Assembly: GCF_025947345.1 (NCBI RefSeq)
Contig: NZ_CP110011.1
Span: 2,666,001 to 2,730,000, forward strand
Length of the DNA: 64,000 bases
Reading direction: 5' to 3'
Source of the DNA: Flavobacterium sp. N502536
Lineage (GTDB): Bacteria > Bacteroidota > Bacteroidia > Flavobacteriales > Flavobacteriaceae
A program made the translations under genes and the position numbers. The notes under the pieces were generated by a model. The model was not told where the DNA came from. It saw only the letters and a program-made list of their open reading frames with translations, and ran no database searches. Of the stretch, positions 17,540 to 26,249 are shown one piece after another; the first letter of the stretch is position 1, and every line of letters starts with the position of its first letter.

Positions 17540-18248
17540 TTGGACAAATATTCGATTGATACTCATTTTAGGGCTTGTTCTTTTTTTATATTCTTTCGCC
17601 CAACATCGAAACGGAGATCGAAAATTAAAAAAATCGATGGTCGTTTTTGTAGGAGAAAATACGCTTTTTGTGAAGCCTGAAACGGTTAATAAATTGTTGA
17701 TAGAAAATAAAAGAGACGCTTCCAGTATTAGAAAAGATGAGTTAGATTTGAATAAGATAGAGAAAACCCTTGATGCGCAAGACATGATTGAGAAGTCAGA
17801 TGTTTTTGTAAGTATCGATGGCGTTCTAAAAGCAGTAGTAAAACAGAAGACACCAATAGCGCGAGTTTATGATGGTGATCGCTCTTTTTATATTGACTAT
17901 GAGGGTAATAAAATGCCTTTGTCTGACAATTATACTGCGAGAGTTCCTCTTGTTTCGGGGGCAATTAATAAAAAAAATAACGAAGATTTAGCTGCTTTAT
18001 TTCGCACAATTTATGACGATGCGTTTTTGAAAAAAAACATCATTGCAATACAAATTATGCCTAATGGTAGCTTAAAATTGTTTAATAGAAATTATAATTA
18101 CTTCATCGACTTTGGCAGAACGATGAATGTTGATAAGAAATTTAATAACTATAAAGCCTTTTTTCAAAAAGCGGTTTTAGATAGTTCGTTATACAAATAC
18201 AAAAAAATTGACCTTAGGTTTACGGAACAAGTAGTTTGCACAAAATAA
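17526..18248 (+). CDS. ftsQ: Cell division protein FtsQ-like
   Basis: The 240-residue protein has a short cytoplasmic N-terminus, one transmembrane helix at about residues 7-24 (IRLILILGLVLFLYSFA) and a periplasmic region starting with a POTRA-like part (about 40-115), where IEKTLDAQDMIEKSDVFVSIDG is the recognisable segment. Position between murC and ftsA, topology and size support FtsQ, the scaffold that joins FtsL/FtsB to the divisome. Sequence conservation of FtsQ is low, so the name rests largely on context. Confidence 0.88.
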   Translation: MKIFNWTNIRLILILGLVLFLYSFAQHRNGDRKLKKSMVVFVGENTLFVKPETVNKLLIENKRDASSIRKDELDLNKIEKTLDAQDMIEKSDVFVSIDGVLKAVVKQKTPIARVYDGDRSFYIDYEGNKMPLSDNYTARVPLVSGAINKKNNEDLAALFRTIYDDAFLKKNIIAIQIMPNGSLKLFNRNYNYFIDFGRTMNVDKKFNNYKAFFQKAVLDSSLYKYKKIDLRFTEQVVCTK

Positions 18249-18254
18249 TAGAAA

Positions 18255-19676
18255 ATGGAAAAAGATAACATTGCAGTAGGTCTAGATATTGGAACAACCA
18301 AAATAGTTGCCATGATAGGCAAGAAGAACGAGTATGGTAAACTGGAGATTTTGGGGATTGGGAAATCCAAAAGTTTGGGAGTCGCCAGAGGAGTTGTAAA
18401 TAACATCACACAAACGATTCAATCCATTCAGCAGGCAATACTTGAAGCAGAAAATAATTCAGGTTATAAAATTAAGGATGTGGTTGTGGGTATCGCCGGA
18501 CAGCACATCAGAAGTATTCAGCATACAGATTACATCAGCCGTAATAATCCGGAAGAAGTAATTGGAGAAAAAGACATTCAGCTTTTGATTGACCAGGTAA
18601 ATAAACTGGCCATGTTACCGGGAGAAGAAATCATTCATGTTTTGCCACAAGAGTTTAAAATTGACGGGCAATCTGAAATTAAAGAGCCTATCGGAATGTA
18701 CGGAGGAAGGCTGGAATCGAGTTTTCACGTAGTGGTAGGGCAGGCTTCTTCGATCAGAAACGTAGGAAGATGTATTCAGAGTTCGGGTATCGAATTGTCA
18801 GGACTAACATTAGAACCTTTGGCTTCTGCCGATGCGGTTTTAAGTCAGGAAGAAAAAGAAGCAGGAGTAGCGTTAATTGATATCGGTGGAGGAACAACAG
18901 ATTTAGCCATTTTTAAAGATGGTATTATTCGTCATACTGCCGTGATTCCTTTTGGAGGAAATGTTATTACAGACGATATCAAAGAAGGTTGTTCGATTAT
19001 TGAAAAACAAGCAGAGCTTTTAAAAATAAAATTCGGATCGGCCTGGCCGGGAGAAAATAAAGACAACGAAATTGTCTCTATTCCGGGATTAAGAGGAAGA
19101 GAGCCAAAAGAAATTTCGCTTAAAAACTTATCTAAAATTATTCATGCCCGTGTGGTGGAAATTGTAGAGCAGGTTTTTGCAGAAATTAAGGCTTACGGAC
19201 ACGAAGATCCCCGTAAAAAATTAATTGCCGGAATTGTGCTTACAGGTGGTGGTGCTCAGCTAAAACACATTAAACAATTAGTAGAGTACATTACAGGTAT
19301 GGATACCAGAATTGGATATCCAAATGAGCATCTGGCAGGAAATTCCAGCGAAGAAATCTCAAGTCCGTTATTTGCAACCGCAGTTGGTTTAGTAATGAAC
19401 AGTATCGAAAACAGTACGCAAAGTGCTGTAAGAATGGAGATTGTAAACGAGCAGACAAAAGTGGTTTACAGAAATGTACCACCACAGCAGCAACAGCCGG
19501 TACAACAGCGATACGAAGTAGAAGAAAACTACGTTGAAAGAGTAGAAACTATTGAAGAAACCAGAGAAGTTCGAAACAACAGCTCTAAGGAAGAATCAAC
19601 AGAAACAAAAATTAGAAGATCATTTTTTGACCGATATGTCGATAAAATCAAAGATTTTTTAGACAACGCAGAATAG
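18255..19676 (+). CDS. ftsA: Cell division protein FtsA
   Basis: FtsA is an actin-like ATPase that tethers FtsZ to the membrane. The sequence has the phosphate-1 motif VGLDIGTTKI, the SHS2-type 1C insertion after it, phosphate-2 ALIDIGGGTTDLA, and adenosine motif GIVLTGGGAQL. The C-terminus ends with a Gln/Glu-rich linker (about 405-445) followed by a helix containing RRSFFDRYVDKIKDFLDNAE, a plausible amphipathic membrane-targeting helix. At 473 residues it is longer than the E. coli protein because of this linker. Confidence 0.96.
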   Translation: MEKDNIAVGLDIGTTKIVAMIGKKNEYGKLEILGIGKSKSLGVARGVVNNITQTIQSIQQAILEAENNSGYKIKDVVVGIAGQHIRSIQHTDYISRNNPEEVIGEKDIQLLIDQVNKLAMLPGEEIIHVLPQEFKIDGQSEIKEPIGMYGGRLESSFHVVVGQASSIRNVGRCIQSSGIELSGLTLEPLASADAVLSQEEKEAGVALIDIGGGTTDLAIFKDGIIRHTAVIPFGGNVITDDIKEGCSIIEKQAELLKIKFGSAWPGENKDNEIVSIPGLRGREPKEISLKNLSKIIHARVVEIVEQVFAEIKAYGHEDPRKKLIAGIVLTGGGAQLKHIKQLVEYITGMDTRIGYPNEHLAGNSSEEISSPLFATAVGLVMNSIENSTQSAVRMEIVNEQTKVVYRNVPPQQQQPVQQRYEVEENYVERVETIEETREVRNNSSKEESTETKIRRSFFDRYVDKIKDFLDNAE

Positions 19677-19758
19677 AATAATAAGAGAAAAGGATTACTT
19701 TTTGCCCCAGATCAAGAAGTAAAAAATGTATTAAATAAGAATTTCAAAAACCAAAAAG

Positions 19759-21789
19759 ATGATGAGCAACTCAGAATTTGGAAGTATTTCATTTGATTTA
19801 CCAAAAAACCAATCAAATGTAATCAAAGTAATAGGTGTAGGTGGAGGTGGTAGTAACGCTATCAACCACATGTTTAAACAAGGTATTAAAGGCGTAGATT
19901 TTATCGTTTGTAATACCGATTCACAGGCACTACAGAACAGTTCGGTCCCTAACAAAATTCAGTTAGGAGTAAATTTAACAGAAGGTCTTGGAGCAGGAGC
20001 AAATCCTGATGTAGGACAGCAATCTGCTATTGAGAGCATCGCTGATATCGAAAAAATGTTAGACCGTGGTACTAAGATGGTATTTATTACCGCTGGTATG
20101 GGTGGTGGAACAGGTACCGGTGCAGCTCCGGTAATTGCGCAGTTGGCAAAAGAAAGAGAAATTCTGACAGTGGGTATTGTGACCATTCCGTTTCAGTTTG
20201 AAGGGAAAGTACGTCAGGAGCAGGCACTTTTAGGAATCGAAAAATTGCGCAAGCAGGTCGATTCATTAATCGTGATCAACAATAATAAATTAAGAGAAGT
20301 ATACGGAAATCTTGGTTTTAAAGCCGGATTCTCTAAAGCGGATGAAGTTTTAGCAACTGCCTCAAGAGGTATTGCCGAAGTAATTACGCACCACTATACT
20401 CAAAATATCGATTTACGTGACGCTAAAACTGTTCTTTCGAATAGTGGAACAGCGATCATGGGATCTTCTGTTGCCGAGGGAGAAAACAGAGCCAAGGAAG
20501 CTATTATTTCAGCCTTGGATTCTCCATTGTTAAACGACAATAAAATTACAGGAGCCAAAAACGTATTGTTGCTTATCGTTTCTGGATCAAATGAGATTAC
20601 GCTGGATGAAATTGGTGAAATCAACGATCACATTCAGGTAGAAGCAGGTTACAATGCCAATATTATCATGGGGGTTGGTGAAGACGAAACTCTTGGTGAT
20701 GCTATTGCTGTGACTATTATTGCGACAGGTTTTGATGTTGAACAACAAAATGAAATCGTTAATACAGAGCCTAAGAAAATCATTCATACCTTAGAGGATG
20801 AGCAAAGAAGCGTTCATAATCTAACCAATAAATCGGTTACTGCTTTTGATTTAACAATCGATACACCAACCAGCAAATCAGAAGAAAAAATTGTTTTTGA
20901 TTTGATGGATGATGAAGATACGGTTGCTCCCGTAACACCTACTCCGGTTGTGCCAGTTGCAGTTACTCCATTTGAAGTTGCTCCGGTTGCAGTTACTCCA
21001 ACAATCAATCAGGAAGAGTTAGTAGTGATGTCTGAGTTTATCAAAAACCTTGACGTTACTTTTGAAATCGTTTCGCCAATAACCGATATTGATTTTACCA
21101 TTACGGCTCCACAGGCAGAAGTTTTTCAGGATGTAAAACCTGTTCAGCAAGTGCAGCAGCAAAGAACATTCGAAAGAGAAGAACAAACAACCTTCTCCTT
21201 TGATTTGCCAATTTTCAGATCAGAGCCTGAAGTGAAAAAAGAGCCAGTTGTTGAAGAAACTAAAATTTTATTCGAATTAACAAACGAAACCCGTAACATC
21301 AAAGTGAATGATCCGGTTTCTTTTGTACCGGTAACGGAACTTTCTGATAAAGGAATCATCAAGTATTCTTTAGAAGAGTACATGGAGGTTGAAAACGATT
21401 TAATGACCTCAAAACCGGTTGAAAAAGTGGTAGAAGAAGTAATTCCTGAGGAATTGAATATCACCATGAAACCAAGACCTGATTTTGCTACGGATGCCGA
21501 TTATTCAACAACGGCTAATGTTTCTCCGATGGAATTGACAATCGAAGAGACTTTACGTTTGAGAGCGGAAGAAAGAAGAAAAAAATTAAAAGAGTTTAAT
21601 TATAAATTCCATAATAATGTGTCTAGAATTGATGAACTGGAAAAAGAGCCTGCTTACAAAAGATTAGGTATCGATTTGTCTAATTCACAATCAAATAACA
21701 CCAATTCAAGAATTTCGGTTGGAACAGATAGTAACAACGATTTACAATTGCGCTCCAACAATTCGTTTTTGCACGACAACGTAGATTAA
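19759..21789 (+). CDS. ftsZ: Cell division protein FtsZ with a long C-terminal extension
   Basis: FtsZ is the tubulin-like GTPase that forms the division ring. The globular part (about residues 1-330) has GVGGGGSNA near the start, the tubulin signature GGGTGTGAA at about 116-124 and the T7-loop region. At 676 residues the protein is far longer than the usual 350-400. The extra ~330 residues are a Glu/Val/Pro/Thr-rich linker followed near residues 630-642 by EPAYKRLGIDL, a likely version of the C-terminal peptide that binds FtsA, and then a ~34-residue Asn/Ser tail. ATG codons at 19759 and 19762 are both possible starts. Confidence 0.95.
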   Translation: MMSNSEFGSISFDLPKNQSNVIKVIGVGGGGSNAINHMFKQGIKGVDFIVCNTDSQALQNSSVPNKIQLGVNLTEGLGAGANPDVGQQSAIESIADIEKMLDRGTKMVFITAGMGGGTGTGAAPVIAQLAKEREILTVGIVTIPFQFEGKVRQEQALLGIEKLRKQVDSLIVINNNKLREVYGNLGFKAGFSKADEVLATASRGIAEVITHHYTQNIDLRDAKTVLSNSGTAIMGSSVAEGENRAKEAIISALDSPLLNDNKITGAKNVLLLIVSGSNEITLDEIGEINDHIQVEAGYNANIIMGVGEDETLGDAIAVTIIATGFDVEQQNEIVNTEPKKIIHTLEDEQRSVHNLTNKSVTAFDLTIDTPTSKSEEKIVFDLMDDEDTVAPVTPTPVVPVAVTPFEVAPVAVTPTINQEELVVMSEFIKNLDVTFEIVSPITDIDFTITAPQAEVFQDVKPVQQVQQQRTFEREEQTTFSFDLPIFRSEPEVKKEPVVEETKILFELTNETRNIKVNDPVSFVPVTELSDKGIIKYSLEEYMEVENDLMTSKPVEKVVEEVIPEELNITMKPRPDFATDADYSTTANVSPMELTIEETLRLRAEERRKKLKEFNYKFHNNVSRIDELEKEPAYKRLGIDLSNSQSNNTNSRISVGTDSNNDLQLRSNNSFLHDNVD

Positions 21790-21811
21790 TTTTAGAATCA
21801 TAATAATTAGG

Positions 21812-21852
21812 ATAACCCGAAAATTGGATTTAATTTTCGGGTTATTTTTTTT
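21812..21852 (+). terminator. Terminator after ftsZ
   Basis: AACCCGAAAATT and AATTTTCGGGTT form a 12-base-pair stem with a short loop, followed by eight T residues. It closes the dcw cluster. Confidence 0.9.
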
Positions 21853-21995
21853 ATCTTCGCACAGAATTTAAAATTTGACTTCGTAAACAGGTTTTTAAAG
21901 TGAATCTTGATGATGCGTTAGGGCGAAGACAACATTATAGTTTTAAATGTAATTTAGCAATCGATAAGCCTGGCTTATTTAAATAAAAGTAAAAA

Positions 21996-22445
21996 ATGAG
22001 TTTACAAACACTAATCATGGACGAAATTAAAACGGCCATGAGAGCAAAAGATACAGTAGCATTAGAAGCATTAAGAGCGATTAAATCTGAAATGTTATTG
22101 GCTGCAACGGCTTCAGGTTCTAAAGAAGAATTGACAGAAGACGATGAAATTAAATTGCTTCAAAGATTGGTGAAAACCCGTAAAGAAAGCGCCAGAATTT
22201 TTACCGAGCAAAACCGTCCTGATCTAGCAGAACCGGAATTGGCTCAGGTAGCAGTAATCGAGAAGTTTTTACCAGCTCAGTTAAGTGAGGAAGAAGTAGA
22301 GGCAGTAATAGCAAAAATCATTGCTGAAACCGGAGCTTCTGGAATCGCTTCAATGGGTAAAGTAATGGGATTGGCTACTGCACAATTGGGCGGAACAGCT
22401 GAAGGAAAAACCATTTCGGCAATTGTAAAAAAATTATTAGTATAA
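21996..22445 (+). CDS. GatB/YqeY domain protein
   Basis: The 149-residue soluble protein is a full-length YqeY-type protein: early KTAMRAKDTVALEALRAIKSE, central ELTEDDEIKLLQRLVKTRKESARIF and late GKVMGLATAQLGGTAEGKTI. This domain is also the C-terminal tail of GatB, where it contacts tRNA, but the free-standing form has no settled function. It has its own leader of about 140 bases after the ftsZ terminator, so it seems to be a separate transcription unit. Confidence 0.92.
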   Translation: MSLQTLIMDEIKTAMRAKDTVALEALRAIKSEMLLAATASGSKEELTEDDEIKLLQRLVKTRKESARIFTEQNRPDLAEPELAQVAVIEKFLPAQLSEEEVEAVIAKIIAETGASGIASMGKVMGLATAQLGGTAEGKTISAIVKKLLV

Positions 22446-22520
22446 AAACAATATAAATTCCAATATTTAAAATCCAAATTCCAATTCTAAAATTGGAATT
22501 TGAGATTTGGAATTTGAAAG
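22446..22520. repeat. Intergenic AAATTCC / GGAATTT repeat between the YqeY gene and tRNA-Arg
   Basis: AAATTCC and AAATCCA units followed by the inverse GGAATTTGAGATTTGGAATTT can fold into a long stem. It belongs to the same family as 3422-3676, 10787-10873 and 37822-37998, and could end transcription of the upstream gene. Confidence 0.75.
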
Positions 22521-22532
22521 TTTAATATTTTC

Positions 22533-22606
22533 GACCACGTAGTTCAACTGGATAGAATATCAGATTTCGGCTCTGAGGGTTGGGGGTTCGAACCCCTCCG
22601 TGGTCA
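22533..22606 (+). tRNA. tRNA-Arg, anticodon UCG
   Basis: The sequence folds into a full cloverleaf: acceptor GACCACG with CGTGGTC, D stem GTTC with GAAT, anticodon stem TCAGA with TCTGA, and T stem GGGGG with CCCTC around TTCGAAC. The seven-base anticodon loop TTTCGGC places TCG at positions 34-36, reading CGA-type arginine codons. C35 and G36 are arginine identity bases, and an A follows GG in the D loop. The CCA end is not encoded. Confidence 0.93.
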
Positions 22607-22618
22607 CTAAAACAAAGG

Positions 22619-22647
22619 CCTGAGAATGTATGTTCTCGGGTTTTTTT
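22619..22647 (+). terminator. Terminator after tRNA-Arg
   Basis: CCTGAGAA and TTCTCGGG make an 8-base-pair stem (one G-T pair) with a six-base loop, followed by seven T residues, starting 12 bases after the tRNA. Confidence 0.85.
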
Positions 22648-22726
22648 GTGTCTGGAACTTTGTCACAGATCTTAATTTAAGAGGCCTGATAACTTTAAAA
22701 TATAAAAAGGTTTTGTGTTACTTTCT

Positions 22727-22734
22727 TAACTTTG
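22727..22734 (+). promoter_or_regulatory. Putative -7 element of the AraC-type regulator gene
   Basis: TAACTTTG is an exact TAnnTTTG match 50 bases before the start codon. A TTTTG lies only 11 bases upstream, closer than a usual -33 element. Confidence 0.4.
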
Positions 22735-22783
22735 TGTACACATCCCAATACTATTAGTTAAGAAGCACTATAGATCAAAACGA

Positions 22784-23725
22784 ATGACAAAGGAAGAGTC
22801 TGTTAAAGAGTACTATTTTAGAATCAATAAGAGTATCGATTATATTAAAGAAAACCTTCAGGAGGAACTTTCTTTAGAGAAATTGGCTGATCTTTCTAAT
22901 TTCTCAAAATTTCATTTTCATCGAATCTTCAAGTCAGTAACAGGAACGACGATCAATGAGTTTATTAAAAACGCAAAGATAGAAAGAGCGCTGTTTTTCT
23001 TAATGTACAATCCTTCAAAAACGATTAGTGAAATAGCCAATGACTGTGGTTTTTTAAGCATTTCGTCTTTTTCAAGAAGTTTCCGCGAAGTGAGACAGAT
23101 GACGCCAACGGAATGGCGAAAACGACATCAAAATAGCAATATTGGTATAACAGATAGCAATATTGGAAAAATGCAGTCCGAAATCGAAAACTACCTTGCA
23201 CTCAAATTAAATAACTTAAAAAATATTGAAATGAGTGAAACAATGAAACTTGATTTTGAAATTAAAAAACTGGAGGCATTTAATGTTATTTACATCCGAA
23301 ACCTCAATATCCACAAGCATGATAGTGAAACATTTGAAGAGATGTTTAAACAGCTTTTTAGCTGGGCTTCTCCTCGAAATTTAGTAAATTTTCCTGAAAC
23401 CAAAGCGCTGACTGTTTATAGAAGCAATGCTAATTTAGAGGGAAAGCTCCAGGCTGATGTTTGTTTGTCTGTTCCCGAAAAAATAGTGGGCGAGGGAGTA
23501 ATTGGCAGTACAGTAATAAGCGGGGGTTTATACGCTGTTTTCCATAAAGAAGCGCTAATGTCTGAATGTTTTAAAACCTGGAATTACATTTACGAAGTAT
23601 GGTTTGAAGAAAATGGCTATCAGCCTGATAACAGGAATTTCTTTTTAAGTCATTTAAACGATCCGAAACTGCATCCTGAGAACCTTCACATTATTGACAT
23701 TTACATCCCCATAAAATTACTGTGA
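22784..23725 (+). CDS. AraC-family regulator with GyrI-like effector domain
   Basis: The 313-residue protein has an AraC-type double helix-turn-helix at the N-terminus (about 12-115, with LSLEKLADLSNFSKFHFHRI and ISEIANDCGFLSISSFSRSF) and a GyrI-like small-molecule-binding domain at about 155-313, starting DFEIKKLEAFNVIYIRNLN. This is the Rob/BmrR-like layout in which a ligand is sensed by the C-terminal half. Drug or stress responses are typical of the family, but no efflux or resistance gene adjoins it. It is a single-gene unit with a terminator about 160 bases downstream. Confidence 0.9.
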   Translation: MTKEESVKEYYFRINKSIDYIKENLQEELSLEKLADLSNFSKFHFHRIFKSVTGTTINEFIKNAKIERALFFLMYNPSKTISEIANDCGFLSISSFSRSFREVRQMTPTEWRKRHQNSNIGITDSNIGKMQSEIENYLALKLNNLKNIEMSETMKLDFEIKKLEAFNVIYIRNLNIHKHDSETFEEMFKQLFSWASPRNLVNFPETKALTVYRSNANLEGKLQADVCLSVPEKIVGEGVIGSTVISGGLYAVFHKEALMSECFKTWNYIYEVWFEENGYQPDNRNFFLSHLNDPKLHPENLHIIDIYIPIKLL

Positions 23726-23886
23726 TACCGGTAAAAATTAAAATTAATTTAAATCAAATGGAATGAAATTGTCATTTAGGATCTCCTTTTCTTTGACGGG
23801 TAATGGTTTACAGTTTAATTTTAGAGTAAAGTATTTCTAATCGTATTCTATACCGTCAGGAGCATATTTAAAATTTATATAAAACA

Positions 23887-23914
23887 AAACGCCTTTAAAT
23901 AAGGCGTTTTTTTA
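23887..23914 (+). terminator. Terminator downstream of the AraC-type regulator
   Basis: AACGCCTT and AAGGCGTT form an 8-base-pair stem with loop TAAAT and are followed by a T-run. It separates this unit from the convergent hydrolase gene. Confidence 0.85.
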
Positions 23915-23975
23915 TGCTTTTTCTCCATGAAGTTATTTTCCCTCGGGAGCGTCTTTTTGTTGGTTGTACGGTTGC

Positions 23976-25613
23976 TTATAGGGTTTCTATGTTATTGGTG
24001 TCAATGTACTGCTGCACTTTTAAAAATAGATCATCGCAGCCCTTTATAATTTCGGCACGTTGGTCTCTTACGGTGCTCCAGTGTCTGCTTGTTTTTCTGA
24101 GGGACAAAGCCGTAAATTCGACTGAAAAGGCTGGGCATTTTTTGGAGAGTTCCTGAAAAACAACACCTTCGCCAGTTCCCGAATTGTAGCCTTCCTGAGC
24201 TTTGCAGTTAGCTCCCTTTGAAAAATACGTTAAAAAACCATTTTCCGGATTGGTTTTATAGCTTTGGTAAATCGTTTTGAGCATCGGGTCTCCAATACTG
24301 CTGATCGCATTGTAGCTGGTTTGAAACAATCCAGCTTCGGCCTCTTCTGCCTTAGGATTAATGATGTCTTTTTTGTCGTTTCTTTCGGCTCCAACACAAT
24401 GTCTTCCTGAGCTTTCAAGCATTCCCATGCCCATCATTAACACAAAGAGATGACGAAGGGTACCTGCTTCACTTTGGTCATTATCGATGCCATTGTCCTT
24501 AAAAATGGAACTGTAAAGAGTTAAAGAATCCTTATTGGGGTCTGCGCCTGGTTTTTTTGCCATTTCCTTTACGATGGGATCTCCTTTTTTCAGTTTGCAA
24601 TACACTCTTCCATACGTTAAAGCCATACCTTGATAGTAACCAATTGGAGCGATTCCCTGACCTTCTTTCCAATAATAACGAACAACGTCCAGACCTTTAA
24701 CTATATTGGCAATGTCGTTATAAACCGAATTACTTTGTGGGGCATCAACAGGAGCCAAATACTGGAGCGATACCCAGCCAGTTGTTTCACCGTGTTTTAC
24801 TTTTGCCCATTCCTTATTTTCGAAGGTTTCAATATAGATTACAACATCTCCTTTAAACAAATCTCCTATTTTATTGTCGGTTGTTTTTTCCGGGCTTTTT
24901 CGTATCCGTACCCCATCACCTGTAACTAAATAAGTCTTTGTGGTTGTAGTAGTGGTCGGAGCGACAGCTGGCGTATTGGGAGTAGCAATTCTGTTTTTTA
25001 AAATAACAAACCAGGCTTTAGAAGTGTCTGTTAAAAAGCCATTATCGTCTATTTTAACGTTTTTTAAGCTTACAGAATTCTCTACATTACCGCCAATCAC
25101 TTTTAAGGTATTTCCTTTTTTATCTACGACAAGGTCAGAATGAGAGGGGTAACTGTTCGTCGTACTGTCGTAATTAATAGTTCCGACAGAGTCTTCTCTG
25201 AGGTAACAAATTAAATCTCCAATCTCCGGCACATAGTCAGAAAGTCTATACCCCCAAAAACCATAAGCGGTATCCTCTTTTTGTTTGGCGATTATGGCTT
25301 TTCGAATGTAAGCGGAATGCTGTGCATTATAAAGAAAACGACTTTCGGCTCCGGCTGTTTTCATGATGTACGAAATGAATGCGGCCGACCATGGCTGGTC
25401 AACATCCTTGCCGTCAAGATTTGTATTTACACCCGTTTTCCAATAGGTACCAACTCTTTGGTAATAATTGTCTTCGGTTTCCCGATGTCCGGTCTTTCCA
25501 AAAACAGGTATTGATTTACCGTGTTTGTCTTTCTCGTATCGGAGAATTTCCTGCATCCCGAAAAATTCCCATTCTTCTTTTGCAATACTGATAAGTTTTT
25601 CTCTAAAAGCCAT
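23976..25613 (-). CDS. Three-domain peptidoglycan hydrolase candidate (DUF2272, SH3, lysozyme-like)
   Basis: The 545-residue protein has an N-terminal DUF2272 domain (about 1-205; key parts QPWSAAFISYIMKTAG, SHSDLVV, VIGGNVENSVS), a papain/CHAP-like fold linked to cell wall amidases. A Thr/Pro linker leads to a bacterial SH3 domain (about 228-293, VRIRKSPE and GWVSLQYLAP). The C-terminal ~240 residues contain GMGMLESSGRH and EAGLFQTSYNA, which resemble a lysozyme or lytic transglycosylase core with the Glu of LESSGR as the likely acid. There is no signal peptide and no type IX C-terminal domain. A role as an endolysin-like enzyme, a toxin or an effector is inference. Confidence 0.75.
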   Translation of the reverse strand: MAFREKLISIAKEEWEFFGMQEILRYEKDKHGKSIPVFGKTGHRETEDNYYQRVGTYWKTGVNTNLDGKDVDQPWSAAFISYIMKTAGAESRFLYNAQHSAYIRKAIIAKQKEDTAYGFWGYRLSDYVPEIGDLICYLREDSVGTINYDSTTNSYPSHSDLVVDKKGNTLKVIGGNVENSVSLKNVKIDDNGFLTDTSKAWFVILKNRIATPNTPAVAPTTTTTTKTYLVTGDGVRIRKSPEKTTDNKIGDLFKGDVVIYIETFENKEWAKVKHGETTGWVSLQYLAPVDAPQSNSVYNDIANIVKGLDVVRYYWKEGQGIAPIGYYQGMALTYGRVYCKLKKGDPIVKEMAKKPGADPNKDSLTLYSSIFKDNGIDNDQSEAGTLRHLFVLMMGMGMLESSGRHCVGAERNDKKDIINPKAEEAEAGLFQTSYNAISSIGDPMLKTIYQSYKTNPENGFLTYFSKGANCKAQEGYNSGTGEGVVFQELSKKCPAFSVEFTALSLRKTSRHWSTVRDQRAEIIKGCDDLFLKVQQYIDTNNIETL

Positions 25614-25852
25614 ATGGTTTGAATTTAGTAGTTACGTTGAAAAGAATTGTAGATAGGTAGCTGACGTGGGGATATTCTTTTATAAGGAGGGTGATATTTC
25701 TTGTAAAGGATTGAAGTGTAGTATTTTATATAAAATTAATCAATTGCAGAACGCTTTACAACGAGTGTTTATACCTGATTTTGAGTTAGATATAAAAGGA
25801 GAAAGCAAAGAAAGGGGAAAAATAATAGCGGATGAGGATTGGCTCTTAAAAC

Positions 25853-25883
25853 AAAAACCTGTTTCGTTTGGAAACAGGTTTTT
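25853..25883. terminator. Two-way terminator
   Basis: AAAAACCTGTTTC and GAAACAGGTTTTT are a perfect 13-base-pair inverted repeat with A and T runs at its ends. Its main use is probably to end the 63-residue membrane protein gene just to the right on the minus strand. Confidence 0.85.
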
Positions 25884-25910
25884 CTAATTTTTTTGATTTG
25901 TTAAAGGAGA

Positions 25911-26102
25911 TTATTTTTCAGATCCCGCTTTTGGTTTTCTTACCAGAATGTAAATTGAGACTAAAAAAACAATGATGTACACTATTGCTAATGCGGGTTT
26001 CTCGAATTTTAGCTTTTCAAAGTCGAATTGTTTATAAATCGTTACTCCTAAAATGATTGCGACAATCAAAAAAGTAAACGATATTGATCTTTTTTTTTCC
26101 AT
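25911..26102 (-). CDS. Small two-helix membrane protein
   Basis: I do not recognise this 63-residue protein. It has two hydrophobic helices, about 8-22 (FTFLIVAIILGVTIY) and 38-54 (LAIVYIIVFLVSIYILV), with a charged loop between, and basic ends. The start is ATG preceded by an A-rich region, and the gene is followed at once by a terminator. It lies upstream of and in the same direction as the hydrolase gene, but the terminator between them argues against one operon. An immunity role for the hydrolase is conceivable but unsupported. Confidence 0.65.
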   Translation of the reverse strand: MEKKRSISFTFLIVAIILGVTIYKQFDFEKLKFEKPALAIVYIIVFLVSIYILVRKPKAGSEK

Positions 26103-26249
26103 TTTTTAAGGTTTTATAGGTATGTTAATTGGTATTCTTAGAATAGCGACAACTCTTCTTGCGGGTATCCTTCCCAACAGAATAGGATGTAGCTGCTTTT
26201 AAATCATAGCAGTTTTTTTGTTGATTTTTCCTTTTAATCCGGCAGAAAA

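Noticed and set aside
23976..25613. Prophage lysis cassette
   Set aside because: No holin, integrase, portal, capsid or tail genes lie around the hydrolase gene.
25666..25887. Plus-strand ORF of 73 codons
   Set aside because: Its 3' part runs through a perfect two-way terminator, the composition is not gene-like, and there is no good ribosome-binding site.
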